Source: Burkholderiales bacterium (GTDB lineage Bacteria; Pseudomonadota; Gammaproteobacteria; Burkholderiales; Casimicrobiaceae). Taken from it: 7,371 nucleotides of DNA. The position numbers were made by a program, and so were the translations under genes. Location of the stretch: the NCBI GenBank assembly GCA_031275075.1, contig JAISPI010000151.1, forward strand, positions 1-7,371, written 5' to 3'. Below the pieces are notes generated by a model. It was not told the origin of the DNA. It searched no databases and was given only the letters and a program-made list of their open reading frames with translations. This document shows, one piece after another, positions 1 through 5,454 of this stretch (positions are counted from its first letter, which is position 1; every line of letters begins with the position of its first letter).

Positions 1-677
1 CACCGATCAGCGCCATCTCCATTGCCGACAGCAATATCCAGTTTCCCATTCATCGTATCTATTGCGTAGGCCGCAATTACGCCGAACACGCCCGCGAAAT
101 GGGGGCTGATCCTGACCGTGAACCGCCTTTTTTCTTTTGCAAACCAGCCGACGCCGCCGTGCCGGTGCCTACAGGTCAAACGCTGCAACTCTCCTATCCG
201 TCGCAGACCGAAAATTTCCATCACGAAATCGAACTGGTGGTAGCGATCAACAAAAGCGGCCGCGATATCGCCGTCGAACGCGCCCTCGATTACGTTTGCG
301 GCTACGCCGTTGGCCTCGACATGACCCGCCGCGACCTGCAAACGGCAATGCGCAAAGCCGGGCTGTCGTGGGAAGTCAGCAAAGCTTTCGACCGTTCGGC
401 GCCGATGGCGCCGCTGCATCTGGTCGAATCATGCGGCCATCCGACAAAAGCCGGAATCTGGCTGCAAGTCAACGGCAAAGACCGGCAACGCAGCAATATC
501 GATCAACTCATTTGGTCGGTACCGGAAACCATTGCGCACTTGTCGCGTTTTTTCGAGTTGCAACCGGGTGATTTGATTTTCACCGGAACGCCAGCAGGCG
601 TCGGTTCGCTCATACGCGGTGATCTCATCGAAGGCGGCATCGATGGGTTGGGAACGTTACGGGTGGAAATCGTTTGA
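1..677 (+). CDS. Fumarylacetoacetate hydrolase family protein, 5'-truncated by the window edge
   Basis: The reading frame is open from base 3, with no start codon before Met at 99, so the gene begins outside the window. About 225 residues are visible. The segment before base 99 reads FPIHRIYCVGRNYAEHAREM, the usual N-terminal signature of short FAH-family enzymes, so 99 is not the start. Counting from the Met at 99, the likely metal ligands are E43 and E45 (HHEIELVV) and D74 (GLDMTRRD). K95 (SKAFD) and the C-terminal FTGTPAGVG loop are also conserved. Family members cleave C–C bonds in acylpyruvates, fumarylpyruvate or related diketo acids, or decarboxylate oxaloacetate, using Mg or Mn in the cytoplasm. 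The exact substrate cannot be read, and no aromatic-degradation gene lies nearby. The gene converges on nlpD. Confidence 0.93.
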   Translation, partial: PISAISIADSNIQFPIHRIYCVGRNYAEHAREMGADPDREPPFFFCKPADAAVPVPTGQTLQLSYPSQTENFHHEIELVVAINKSGRDIAVERALDYVCGYAVGLDMTRRDLQTAMRKAGLSWEVSKAFDRSAPMAPLHLVESCGHPTKAGIWLQVNGKDRQRSNIDQLIWSVPETIAHLSRFFELQPGDLIFTGTPAGVGSLIRGDLIEGGIDGLGTLRVEIV

Positions 678-691
678 GATTCTTATAAAAC

Positions 692-718
692 ACCCCTTGC
701 CCGTTTGCGGGAGAGGGT
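692..718. repeat. Imperfect hairpin of the CCCTCTCCCG…CGGGAGAGGG type in the FAH–nlpD spacer
   Basis: The arms ACCCCTTGCCCG and CGGGAGAGGGT face each other around a TTTG loop, with four perfect inner pairs and an interrupted outer stem. Similar CCCTCTCCCG/CGGGAGAGGG hairpins are scattered between genes in many proteobacteria. On the plus strand no T-run follows, so it is not a canonical terminator for the FAH gene. On the minus strand the arm is followed by GTGTTTTAT, so weak termination downstream of nlpD is possible. Just beyond, at 731-744, CGTCATCCCGGCGA resembles the start of another common intergenic repeat, but no second arm is present. Confidence 0.35.
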
Positions 719-770
719 ATCAGGAAGCAACGTCATCCCGGCGAGTGCTAAAGAAGAAACCGGCAGTAAT

Positions 771-830
771 AACCGCAAAAACCATATAGAACGCAAAGAT
801 TTCTTTGTGTTCTCTGCGTTCTTTGCGGTT
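771..830. repeat. ~60-bp imperfect palindromic repeat, copy 1
   Basis: The sequence begins AACCGCAAA and ends TTTGCGGTT. The two arms match at most positions over about 30 bases each around a centre near 800 (AAGAT/TTCTT). The right arm (about 801-830) closely matches the right arm of copy 2 at 4241-4270, including TTCTTTGCGGT and the central GATTTCT. The left arm here is more degraded, with an AACCATATAG stretch in place of GAACGCAGAG. It lies in the spacer between two convergent genes, where it could fold in either transcript. Calling this a dispersed intergenic element is an inference from the two copies. Confidence 0.7.
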
Positions 831-855
831 AAATTTTCTGATTTTTGATTCCCGC

Positions 856-1920
856 TCACCGAGGCGGCAAATACTGCATCGGATCAACCGGTTTGCCGTC
901 TTTACGAATTTCGAAATGCAGCTTCACCTGATCGGCGTCGGTATTGCCCATTTCGGCGATTTTCTGACCGCGCGTCACTTGTTGACCTTGCTGAACGAGC
1001 AGTTCACGGTTGTGCGCGTACACAGACAAAAAGGTATCGTTGTGTTTGATGATGACCAGTTTTCCGTAGCCGCGCAATCCTGAACCAACGTACACCACCC
1101 TTCCAGCGGCACTGGCAACCACCGGCTGTCCCGCGTTGCCAACGATGTCGATGCCTTTGAGGCTGGCTCTTTCCGAATACGTCGAAATAACCCTTCCCTG
1201 CGTCGGCCAGAACCAATCGATTCCATCGCTTACGGCAGGCGTCGTTGGCGGCAGAGAAGGTGGCGTTGTCGCTGTAGTCGTCGTAGTTGTTGAGGTCGTT
1301 GTTGTGGCAGGCGATGCCGTTGGATCCTCTTTGGGGCGACTCATTGCCATCAACGCCTGCTCCGAATACGGCTGTTTTTCCGCTTTGGGTTCGGTTTTAA
1401 CATTGTCGCGCCCTGCCGCTACCGCCGGAGCAAGCGTCGTTCCGCTGACCGCGCCAGTGACAGGAGGCACCGCCTGCAACGGTGCTGTCGTAACGCCCGA
1501 AGCCGTCGCCGTGCTCGCGCTGCCTTCCGGCGGCGTTAAACGCAACACCTGGCCGATGTTCAGTTTCGATGGATCGGTGATGTTGTTCCAGTCTGCCAAT
1601 TCCCGATAATCGACTTCATTCTGCAATGCAATTGAATACAGCGTTTCGCCTTGACGCACGGTGTGCGTTCTGCCAGTGATCACTTGCGGAGGCGTCGTCG
1701 GTGTGCTGGCGCGAGAAACCGTCGGCGCACTTGAGGAAAGGGTTACACGGTCATCGATTTTCGGCTGCCGCTCCTCGACCGGCGCTTGCCGGGTCGACGA
1801 ACAGCCGATCAATGCCGCTGCCAAAAATACCGCCGCCAGCGCCTTCACGCACCGCCGCCAACGACAAAAACCCTCGGGAAACAGCGCGGATTCAATCATG
1901 GGAGAAAAGGAAACACTCAT
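856..1920 (-). CDS. nlpD: NlpD-type lipoprotein: LysM plus degenerate LytM/M23 domain (amidase activator)
   Basis: The predicted 354-residue envelope lipoprotein has a hydrophobic stretch ending in ALIGC, with lipid-anchored Cys40. A LysM domain for peptidoglycan binding follows (about 85-129), then a Pro/Thr-rich linker including a Thr run (about 206-228), and a C-terminal LytM/M23 domain (about 255-349) ending in YLPPR. Two of the four catalytic/zinc positions of active M23 enzymes are changed: the HxGxD histidine is Leu255 and the first His of HxH is Lys333. D259 and the YAHN histidine remain. E. coli NlpD is degenerate in the same way and activates the amidase AmiC at the septum, so the same role is inferred. 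The start is uncertain. ATG 1920 is used, but TTG 1986, ATG 1899 and a GTG nearer the signal peptide are in frame, and none has a strong ribosome binding site. It is last in the surE-pcm-nlpD operon; rpoS does not follow. Confidence 0.93.
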   Translation of the reverse strand: MSVSFSPMIESALFPEGFCRWRRCVKALAAVFLAAALIGCSSTRQAPVEERQPKIDDRVTLSSSAPTVSRASTPTTPPQVITGRTHTVRQGETLYSIALQNEVDYRELADWNNITDPSKLNIGQVLRLTPPEGSASTATASGVTTAPLQAVPPVTGAVSGTTLAPAVAAGRDNVKTEPKAEKQPYSEQALMAMSRPKEDPTASPATTTTSTTTTTTATTPPSLPPTTPAVSDGIDWFWPTQGRVISTYSERASLKGIDIVGNAGQPVVASAAGRVVYVGSGLRGYGKLVIIKHNDTFLSVYAHNRELLVQQGQQVTRGQKIAEMGNTDADQVKLHFEIRKDGKPVDPMQYLPPR

Positions 1921-2003
1921 AACATCCAGAAAAAGAAAATAAAAATACCGAACCGTCCGGCCATATCCAGGAGAAACACCCGCCAAATGGTCTTATACAC
2001 TGG

Positions 2004-2681
2004 TCACGCCGTTCCTGGCAACAAGGGGACAAATCTGACCGCCTCGAGTGTTTGCTCCTTGAAGCCATTGGCGGTACGTTCGATCACGGTCAACCGCTGC
2101 AATTCGGAACTGCCTTCAACGGCCAACGGCACCACCATCCGCCCGCCAACATCGAGGTGCATGAGCAGCGCCTCCGGCAACAGGGTCGCGCCTGCCGTCA
2201 CCACAATCGCATCGGCTTGCAAAGACGTTTCCATCGCCGCGCTGCCATCGCCATGCATGATCGCCACATTCGTCAAATTCAATTCACGCAAATGCCGCCG
2301 CGCCTTGGCCACCAGCGCCCCGATCCGTTCGACGGTATAAACGTGATCGGCCACCAACGCCAGCACCGCCGTTTGATAGCCGCTGCCGGAACCGATTTCG
2401 AGCACATTCTGCAACCGTTTGCCCTGCCGCGCCAACTCCGTCATCCGCGCCACCACCCACGGCTGCGAAATGGTCTGACCGTGTCCGATTGGCAACGGCG
2501 TGTCTTCATAGGCGCGACTTGCCAAACTTTCCTCGACAAAGATGTGACGCGGCACCGCATTCATCGCCGTCAAAACCGTTTCGTCGCGAATGCCTTGTTC
2601 CCGCAACCGAGCCACCATCCGCGCCCGCGTCCGCGCCGAAGTCATCCCGATGCCGTTGAAGCGCCCCCAATCCCTTTGCAT
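2004..2681 (-). CDS. pcm: Protein-L-isoaspartate O-methyltransferase
   Basis: This 225-residue cytoplasmic enzyme uses S-adenosylmethionine to methylate isoaspartyl residues in aged proteins, starting their repair. Visible motifs are GQTISQP (68-74, substrate site region), the SAM-binding motif I VLEIGSGSGYQTAVLA (93-108), the acidic residue after strand 2 (YTVERI, E118), HGDG (143-146), the DAIVVTAG strand (157-164) and the C-terminal RFVPLLPG. The conserved family block begins at GMTSARTRARMV, so ATG 2681 or ATG 2645 could be the start. A TTG at 2720 would add an arginine-rich stretch and overlap surE. ATG 2681 is chosen because it leaves a 28-base gap to surE and a normal family length. 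It lies between surE and nlpD on the same strand and is most likely co-transcribed with them. Confidence 0.95.
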   Translation of the reverse strand: MQRDWGRFNGIGMTSARTRARMVARLREQGIRDETVLTAMNAVPRHIFVEESLASRAYEDTPLPIGHGQTISQPWVVARMTELARQGKRLQNVLEIGSGSGYQTAVLALVADHVYTVERIGALVAKARRHLRELNLTNVAIMHGDGSAAMETSLQADAIVVTAGATLLPEALLMHLDVGGRMVVPLAVEGSSELQRLTVIERTANGFKEQTLEAVRFVPLLPGTA

Positions 2682-2709
2682 ATGTGATACCCGAACGCGA
2701 ACCCTCGCC

Positions 2710-3450
2710 CTAATGCGCAAACCACGCGGCTACATTCTGCATTTCCGACCGATGCGTCAGATCGAATTGCAGCGGCGTTACCGACACAAAACCACTTTCG
2801 ACCGCGTAAAAATCCGTTCCTTCCACCGCATCCGCCGCCAATCCTGCCGCGCCGACCCAATACACAGTACCCCCGCGTGGACTCTCCATCGGAATCATGT
2901 TCTCCGCCTTGTGCCGCTTGCCCAGTCGGGTGATCTGAAAGCCCCTCAGCGCCTGAAACGGTATGTTCGGCACATTGACGTTCAATAGCCAAGGCTGCGC
3001 ACGCGCGCGTTGATGGCGTTTCAGCAACTCCTGCGCCACTTTGGCGGCCGTCTCGAACTGCTCGGCTTCCTTGGTGCATAACGAAATCGCCACCGACGGA
3101 ATACCGAGCAAAAAACCTTCCATCGCTGCCGCCACCGTACCTGAATACAGCGTGTCATCGCCCATGTTGGCGCCATGATTGATTCCGGAAAAAATCATAT
3201 CCGGCATTTCATCAAAAAGACCGGTCACTGCCAGATGCACGCAATCGGTCGGCGTACCGTTGACATAGTAAAAACCATTGGACGCCTGCCGCACCCGCAA
3301 CGGTCGATCCAGCGTCAGCGAATTTGAGGCGCCGCTGCGATCAAGCTCGGGCGCCACCACCGTGACTTCGGCCAACGGCGCCAGCGCCGCCGCCAGATAC
3401 TCCAGCCCGGGCGCAAAGTAACCGTCATCATTGGAAAGAAGAACCCGCAT
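2710..3450 (-). CDS. surE: 5'/3'-nucleotidase SurE
   Basis: This 246-residue protein is a metal-dependent phosphatase acting on nucleoside 5'- and 3'-monophosphates and, in studied homologues, on short polyphosphate. The N-terminal MRVLLSNDDG carries metal ligands D8 and D9. S39 lies in DRSGASNS, and N91 in SGINHGANMGDD; these are the expected metal-site positions. GTPTDCVHL and YSGTVAAAMEG are further family signatures. The length is normal. ATG 3450 is preceded by AAGG at a short distance. It is the first gene of the surE-pcm-nlpD group and is separated from recX by an inserted inverted-repeat element, so a promoter of its own is expected; a TATAAT lies about 50 bases upstream of the start. 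In E. coli this set supports stationary-phase survival. Confidence 0.97.
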   Translation of the reverse strand: MRVLLSNDDGYFAPGLEYLAAALAPLAEVTVVAPELDRSGASNSLTLDRPLRVRQASNGFYYVNGTPTDCVHLAVTGLFDEMPDMIFSGINHGANMGDDTLYSGTVAAAMEGFLLGIPSVAISLCTKEAEQFETAAKVAQELLKRHQRARAQPWLLNVNVPNIPFQALRGFQITRLGKRHKAENMIPMESPRGGTVYWVGAAGLAADAVEGTDFYAVESGFVSVTPLQFDLTHRSEMQNVAAWFAH

Positions 3451-3499
3451 GTTGCCTTAATCGTTTCGATCCAGCTGTTTGTTTGATTTGTAATCGGTA

Positions 3500-3505
3500 A
3501 TTATA
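3500..3505 (-). promoter_or_regulatory. Candidate -10 box for surE
   Basis: A perfect TATAAT lies on the minus strand 50-55 bases before the surE ATG. No good -35 is found at 16-18 bases: the best hexamer is ACAAAG, within 10 bases of the left end of the inserted element. The site is plausible because surE is the first gene after the insertion, but a single hexamer is weak evidence. Confidence 0.4.
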
Positions 3506-3530
3506 CCGCGGCGACTGCACTTCTTTGTAT

Positions 3531-3661
3531 TAGAACCTATCTCAAAATAACAGCCCCACTGTAAGGAGTAAGCACCCTGCCCGCCGTCATTGCGAGCAAT
3601 CCAGAGACAAACCCCCGTCCGCCTTCGGCGTACTGTGTAAACGATTTTGAGATAGGTTCTA
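3531..3661. mobile_element. MITE-like element with perfect terminal inverted repeats, TA-flanked
   Basis: The left end TAGAACCTATCTCAAAAT (3531-3548) is the exact reverse complement of the right end at 3644-3661. Taking TA as the target-site duplication (3531-3532 and 3660-3661) leaves a 127-bp core with 16-bp terminal repeats starting GAACC. The interior has no coding capacity. TA duplication is typical of IS630/Tc1-mariner-type transposases, so mobilisation in trans by such an enzyme is inferred; no transposase is present here. The right end supplies two bases of the recX TAG stop. Removing the element and one TA would restore TAA at the same codon, so the insertion left RecX unchanged. The interior carries CGTCATTGCGAGCAATCCAG, resembling a common intergenic repeat. 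Confidence 0.75.
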
Positions 3662-4135
3662 GCCTTCTGATCGCACGATTTTCAACACCTTGAACGCTAC
3701 CGCCGTCGAATAACCACGCGACAGTAAAAAACGCAGTTGGCGGTTTCGTTCGCGCTCATCCTGCGGCGGCGCGTTAAAACGCTTTCGCCACAACGCCAGC
3801 GCCTCATCAGCTTCGTCGGTCGTCTCAAGCGTAGACAATGCAGCTTCCGCTGTATCGCGGTCCAAGCCCCGTTCTTTCAGCGTATGCGCAATGGCGCGTT
3901 TGGCATAACGCCCCTGTTTTTGCCGTACCAACGATTCAGCGTAACGCGCATCGGACAGAAAGCCCAGTTCCATCATCTCGTCGAGTACCGGCTCGACCTC
4001 GTCAGCCGTTGCCCCGCGTTGCAGCAAACGCTGCGCCAGTTCAGCGCGGCCATAATCGCGTCGCGCCAGCATGCGAATCGCCGTGTCCTTGAGACTAAGC
4101 GGTTTCTTGCGGGAGTCTTCGGGGTCGCGAGGCAT
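3659..4135 (-). CDS. recX: Regulatory protein RecX
   Basis: This 158-residue protein is of the RecX family, which caps or destabilises RecA filaments on single-stranded DNA and so restrains recombination and the SOS response. The family's three-helix repeats are visible: AIRMLARRDYGRAELAQRL (about 20-38), GFLSDARYAESLVRQK with GRYAKRAIAHTLKERG (about 58-90), and the C-terminal RQLRFLLSRGYSTAVAFKVLK. The length is typical. ATG 4135 is preceded by CCGGAACA, giving a usable ribosome binding site. The stop codon is formed at the junction with the inserted element at 3531-3661. recX commonly sits beside recA, but recA is not in this window; the upstream neighbour is a divergent NikR-type gene. The high Arg/Ala/Leu content is normal for the family. 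Confidence 0.92.
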   Translation of the reverse strand: MPRDPEDSRKKPLSLKDTAIRMLARRDYGRAELAQRLLQRGATADEVEPVLDEMMELGFLSDARYAESLVRQKQGRYAKRAIAHTLKERGLDRDTAEAALSTLETTDEADEALALWRKRFNAPPQDERERNRQLRFLLSRGYSTAVAFKVLKIVRSEG

Positions 4136-4212
4136 TGTTCCGGTGAATTTTACAAAACCTGGTGAAGCATAACACGCACCCGCCGATTGAAAATAAAATC
4201 AAAGGCAAATTA

Positions 4213-4270
4213 TCCGCAGAGAACGCAGAGAACACAAAGATTTCTCTGTGCCCTTTGCGTTCTTTGCGGT
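4213..4270. repeat. ~58-bp palindromic repeat, copy 2
   Basis: The left arm (CCGCAGAGAACGCAGAGAAC…) and the right arm (…TTTGCGTTCTTTGCGG) pair over about 29 bases each, with only a few mismatches, around the centre GAT/TTC near 4240. The right half closely resembles copy 1 (801-830) in the same orientation. It lies between the divergent recX and nikR-like genes, so it is not placed as a terminator. The same sequence occurring in unlike contexts argues for a dispersed element rather than a gene-specific operator. Confidence 0.75.
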
Positions 4271-4305
4271 AAAAAACAATTTTTCCGTCTCCCCGTTTTG
4301 CAGGC

Positions 4306-4311
4306 TAGAAT
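4306..4311 (+). promoter_or_regulatory. Candidate -10 box for the nikR-like gene
   Basis: TAGAAT lies 27-32 bases before the ATG at 4339 and matches the -10 consensus at five of six positions. The hexamer 17 bases upstream (TTCCGT, 4283-4288) is a poor -35, so activation or a weak promoter is possible. I see no GTATGA-N16-TCATAC-like operator. Confidence 0.3.
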
Positions 4312-4338
4312 AACAAAATTCCAACTGCCTTCACCCCC

Positions 4339-4764
4339 ATGAAAACCCCGAAATCTTCAGATGAGTTGGTTCGTTTCGGCGTTGCGATGCCGGAAACGCT
4401 GCTTGAGCAATTCGATGCCTGGAGTCAGCGTTCAGGTCTTCCCAACCGCTCGGAAGCCTTGCGCCATCTGGTCCGCGATTTTGTCTCACGCCGCCATTGG
4501 GAAGAGGGTCAGGGTTTTGTCCACGGCACGATCACACTGATGTACGACCACCATTCGCACGATCTTTCCGGTGCGCTCACGTCGTTGCAACATGATTTCG
4601 GCGACGTGATCGTCTGCACCACGCACATTCACGTCACCCACGAGACCTGCCTCGAATGTCTGGTACTGCGCGGCAAGGCGCAACGCCTCAAAAAACTGGA
4701 AGAGGCACTCGCCCGGATCAAGGGACTGCAAAACGTGGGAACGGTCATTTCGGCGCCCGCCTGA
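4339..4764 (+). CDS. nikR: Nickel-responsive transcriptional regulator, NikR family
   Basis: The 141-residue protein has an N-terminal ribbon-helix-helix DNA-binding domain (about 9-52; RFGVAMPETLLEQFD strand and first helix, NRSEALRHLVRDFV second helix) and a C-terminal ACT-like metal-binding domain (about 58-138). The four high-affinity nickel ligands of E. coli NikR have clear counterparts: H85 (QHD), H96 and H98 (THIHV) and C104 (ETCLEC). Family members bind DNA as tetramers in the presence of nickel and usually repress nickel uptake genes. No nickel transporter, hydrogenase or urease gene is in this window, so its targets are presumably elsewhere. No clear Shine-Dalgarno precedes the ATG (CACCCCC). 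The gene ends just before a pair of hairpins that separate it from the convergent ahpD gene. Confidence 0.93.
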   Translation: MKTPKSSDELVRFGVAMPETLLEQFDAWSQRSGLPNRSEALRHLVRDFVSRRHWEEGQGFVHGTITLMYDHHSHDLSGALTSLQHDFGDVIVCTTHIHVTHETCLECLVLRGKAQRLKKLEEALARIKGLQNVGTVISAPA

Positions 4765-4778
4765 TCTGAAAAACAAAA

Positions 4779-4808
4779 AGGCGCGCCAAAAGGTACGATC
4801 ACGCGCCT
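4779..4808 (-). terminator. Rho-independent terminator, ahpD side
   Basis: The arms AGGCGCG (4779-4785) and CGCGCCT (4802-4808) form a 7-bp GC-rich stem. On the minus strand the stem is followed by a T-rich tail (TTTTTGTTT), making this a good terminator for ahpC-ahpD transcripts. The plus-strand tail (CAAAAAC) is not T-rich. Confidence 0.7.
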
Positions 4809-4809
4809 C

Positions 4810-4834
4810 AAAAACAACGAAGAACGTTGTTTTT
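4810..4834 (+). terminator. Bidirectional terminator hairpin between nikR-like gene and ahpD
   Basis: The arms AAAAACAACG (4810-4819) and CGTTGTTTTT (4825-4834) pair perfectly over 10 bp around the loop AAGAA. On the plus strand the stem runs into TTTTTGTTATT, terminating the nikR-like transcript. On the minus strand it also ends in T's, so it could act on ahpD too. The 3' arm nearly touches the ahpD stop codon (4836-4838). Confidence 0.75.
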
Positions 4835-4835
4835 G

Positions 4836-5360
4836 TTATTGAGTCATAGGCTCTGCATTCAGTACCAACGCAACCGCATTGACTGTTGCCGCGATACGGC
4901 CAACTTCCCTGAACTCTGCCGCTGTCACTCCGGCGTTTTTCAACGTGGCCACATGCGCGGAAATGCAGTGACGGCATTTTCCAATCAGGCTGGCCGACAA
5001 CGCCCACATTTCGAACTTGCGCTGCGATACGCCGCCGTGCGAAGCATAAGCGTTCATACGCAAACCGGGCTGTTGTTTTTTGACCTCCTCATCGTCAGCC
5101 ATCTCGATGTAGGAATACCAAATGTTGGTCATCCCCATCAATGACGCCGCCGTCAACGCGCCCTCGGCTTCAGCTTCCGGCATCGCGTGGCGCAACAGCA
5201 TCACCAACTCGTTATTTTTCGCCGCAAACGCAGCGGCCAGCGCGCAACCCAGTGCTTCTACACGTTCCAGTGGCGAACGTTCGAGTACCGAATCCAGATT
5301 CAAACGGATATCTTTAGCGTAATCGGGAATACGGTCTTTCAGTGTCGCAATAAATTCCAT
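4836..5360 (-). CDS. ahpD: Alkyl hydroperoxide reductase AhpD (carboxymuconolactone-decarboxylase fold)
   Basis: This 174-residue protein is the disulfide reductase that recycles oxidised AhpC. In Mycobacterium tuberculosis it takes electrons from dihydrolipoamide-bearing SucB and Lpd. The catalytic set is complete: the CRHC redox pair (C129, C132), H136 in CISAH, and the upstream Glu117 (KFEMW). If the first of two adjacent ATGs is used, these become E118, C130, C133 and H137, the numbering of the mycobacterial enzyme. The ribosome site AAAGGA is only two bases from ATG 5363 but five from ATG 5360, so 5360 is preferred. It lies 3' of ahpC on the same strand after a gap of about 94 bases holding a perfect palindrome. 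A single AhpC-AhpD peroxide-removal operon is the natural reading. It ends in a double terminator region. Confidence 0.95.
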   Translation of the reverse strand: MEFIATLKDRIPDYAKDIRLNLDSVLERSPLERVEALGCALAAAFAAKNNELVMLLRHAMPEAEAEGALTAASLMGMTNIWYSYIEMADDEEVKKQQPGLRMNAYASHGGVSQRKFEMWALSASLIGKCRHCISAHVATLKNAGVTAAEFREVGRIAATVNAVALVLNAEPMTQ

Positions 5361-5425
5361 CATGTTCCTTTCTTAAAACGCCCCCTCCAGCCCGCTCCTC
5401 AACCAAGGAGTCTCGCAAAACATTA

Positions 5426-5445
5426 GGGCCTGTTCGAACAGGCCC
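5426..5445. terminator. Perfect 20-bp palindrome between ahpC and ahpD (attenuator or processing site)
   Basis: GGGCCTGTTCGAACAGGCCC is a perfect palindrome and can fold as an 8-bp stem with a TCGA loop. It begins 9 bases after the ahpC stop codon. Its T-rich tail (CTTTTCTTTTT) is on the plus strand, where no gene needs it. On the minus strand, the ahpC direction, the stem is followed by TAATGTTTTG, a weaker tail. Partial termination or 3'-end protection of ahpC mRNA, giving more AhpC than AhpD, is therefore more likely than a full stop. Confidence 0.55.
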
Positions 5446-5454
5446 CTTTTCTTT

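Noticed and set aside
685..698. ATAAAACACCCCTT, found again at 6063-6076
   Set aside because: A 14-base exact match in a 7-kb window could well be chance, the flanks differ, and the second copy is explained by the ahpC promoter spacer.
692..718. Rho-independent terminator of the FAH-family gene
   Set aside because: The stem is interrupted and no T-run follows on the plus strand.
2052..2687. Long open frame on the plus strand opposite pcm
   Set aside because: It is the antisense of a convincing pcm gene, is rich in His/Arg/Pro/Gln as expected of an antisense frame, and shows no recognisable family.
3644..3661. Outward-facing promoter in the ends of the inverted-repeat element (TTGAGA as a -35)
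   Set aside because: No acceptable -10 lies 16-18 bases beyond TTGAGA at either end.
4486..5007. Minus-strand open frame spanning the end of the nikR-like gene, the terminators and part of ahpD
   Set aside because: It overlaps two well-supported genes and runs through two terminator hairpins; its protein has no recognisable motif.
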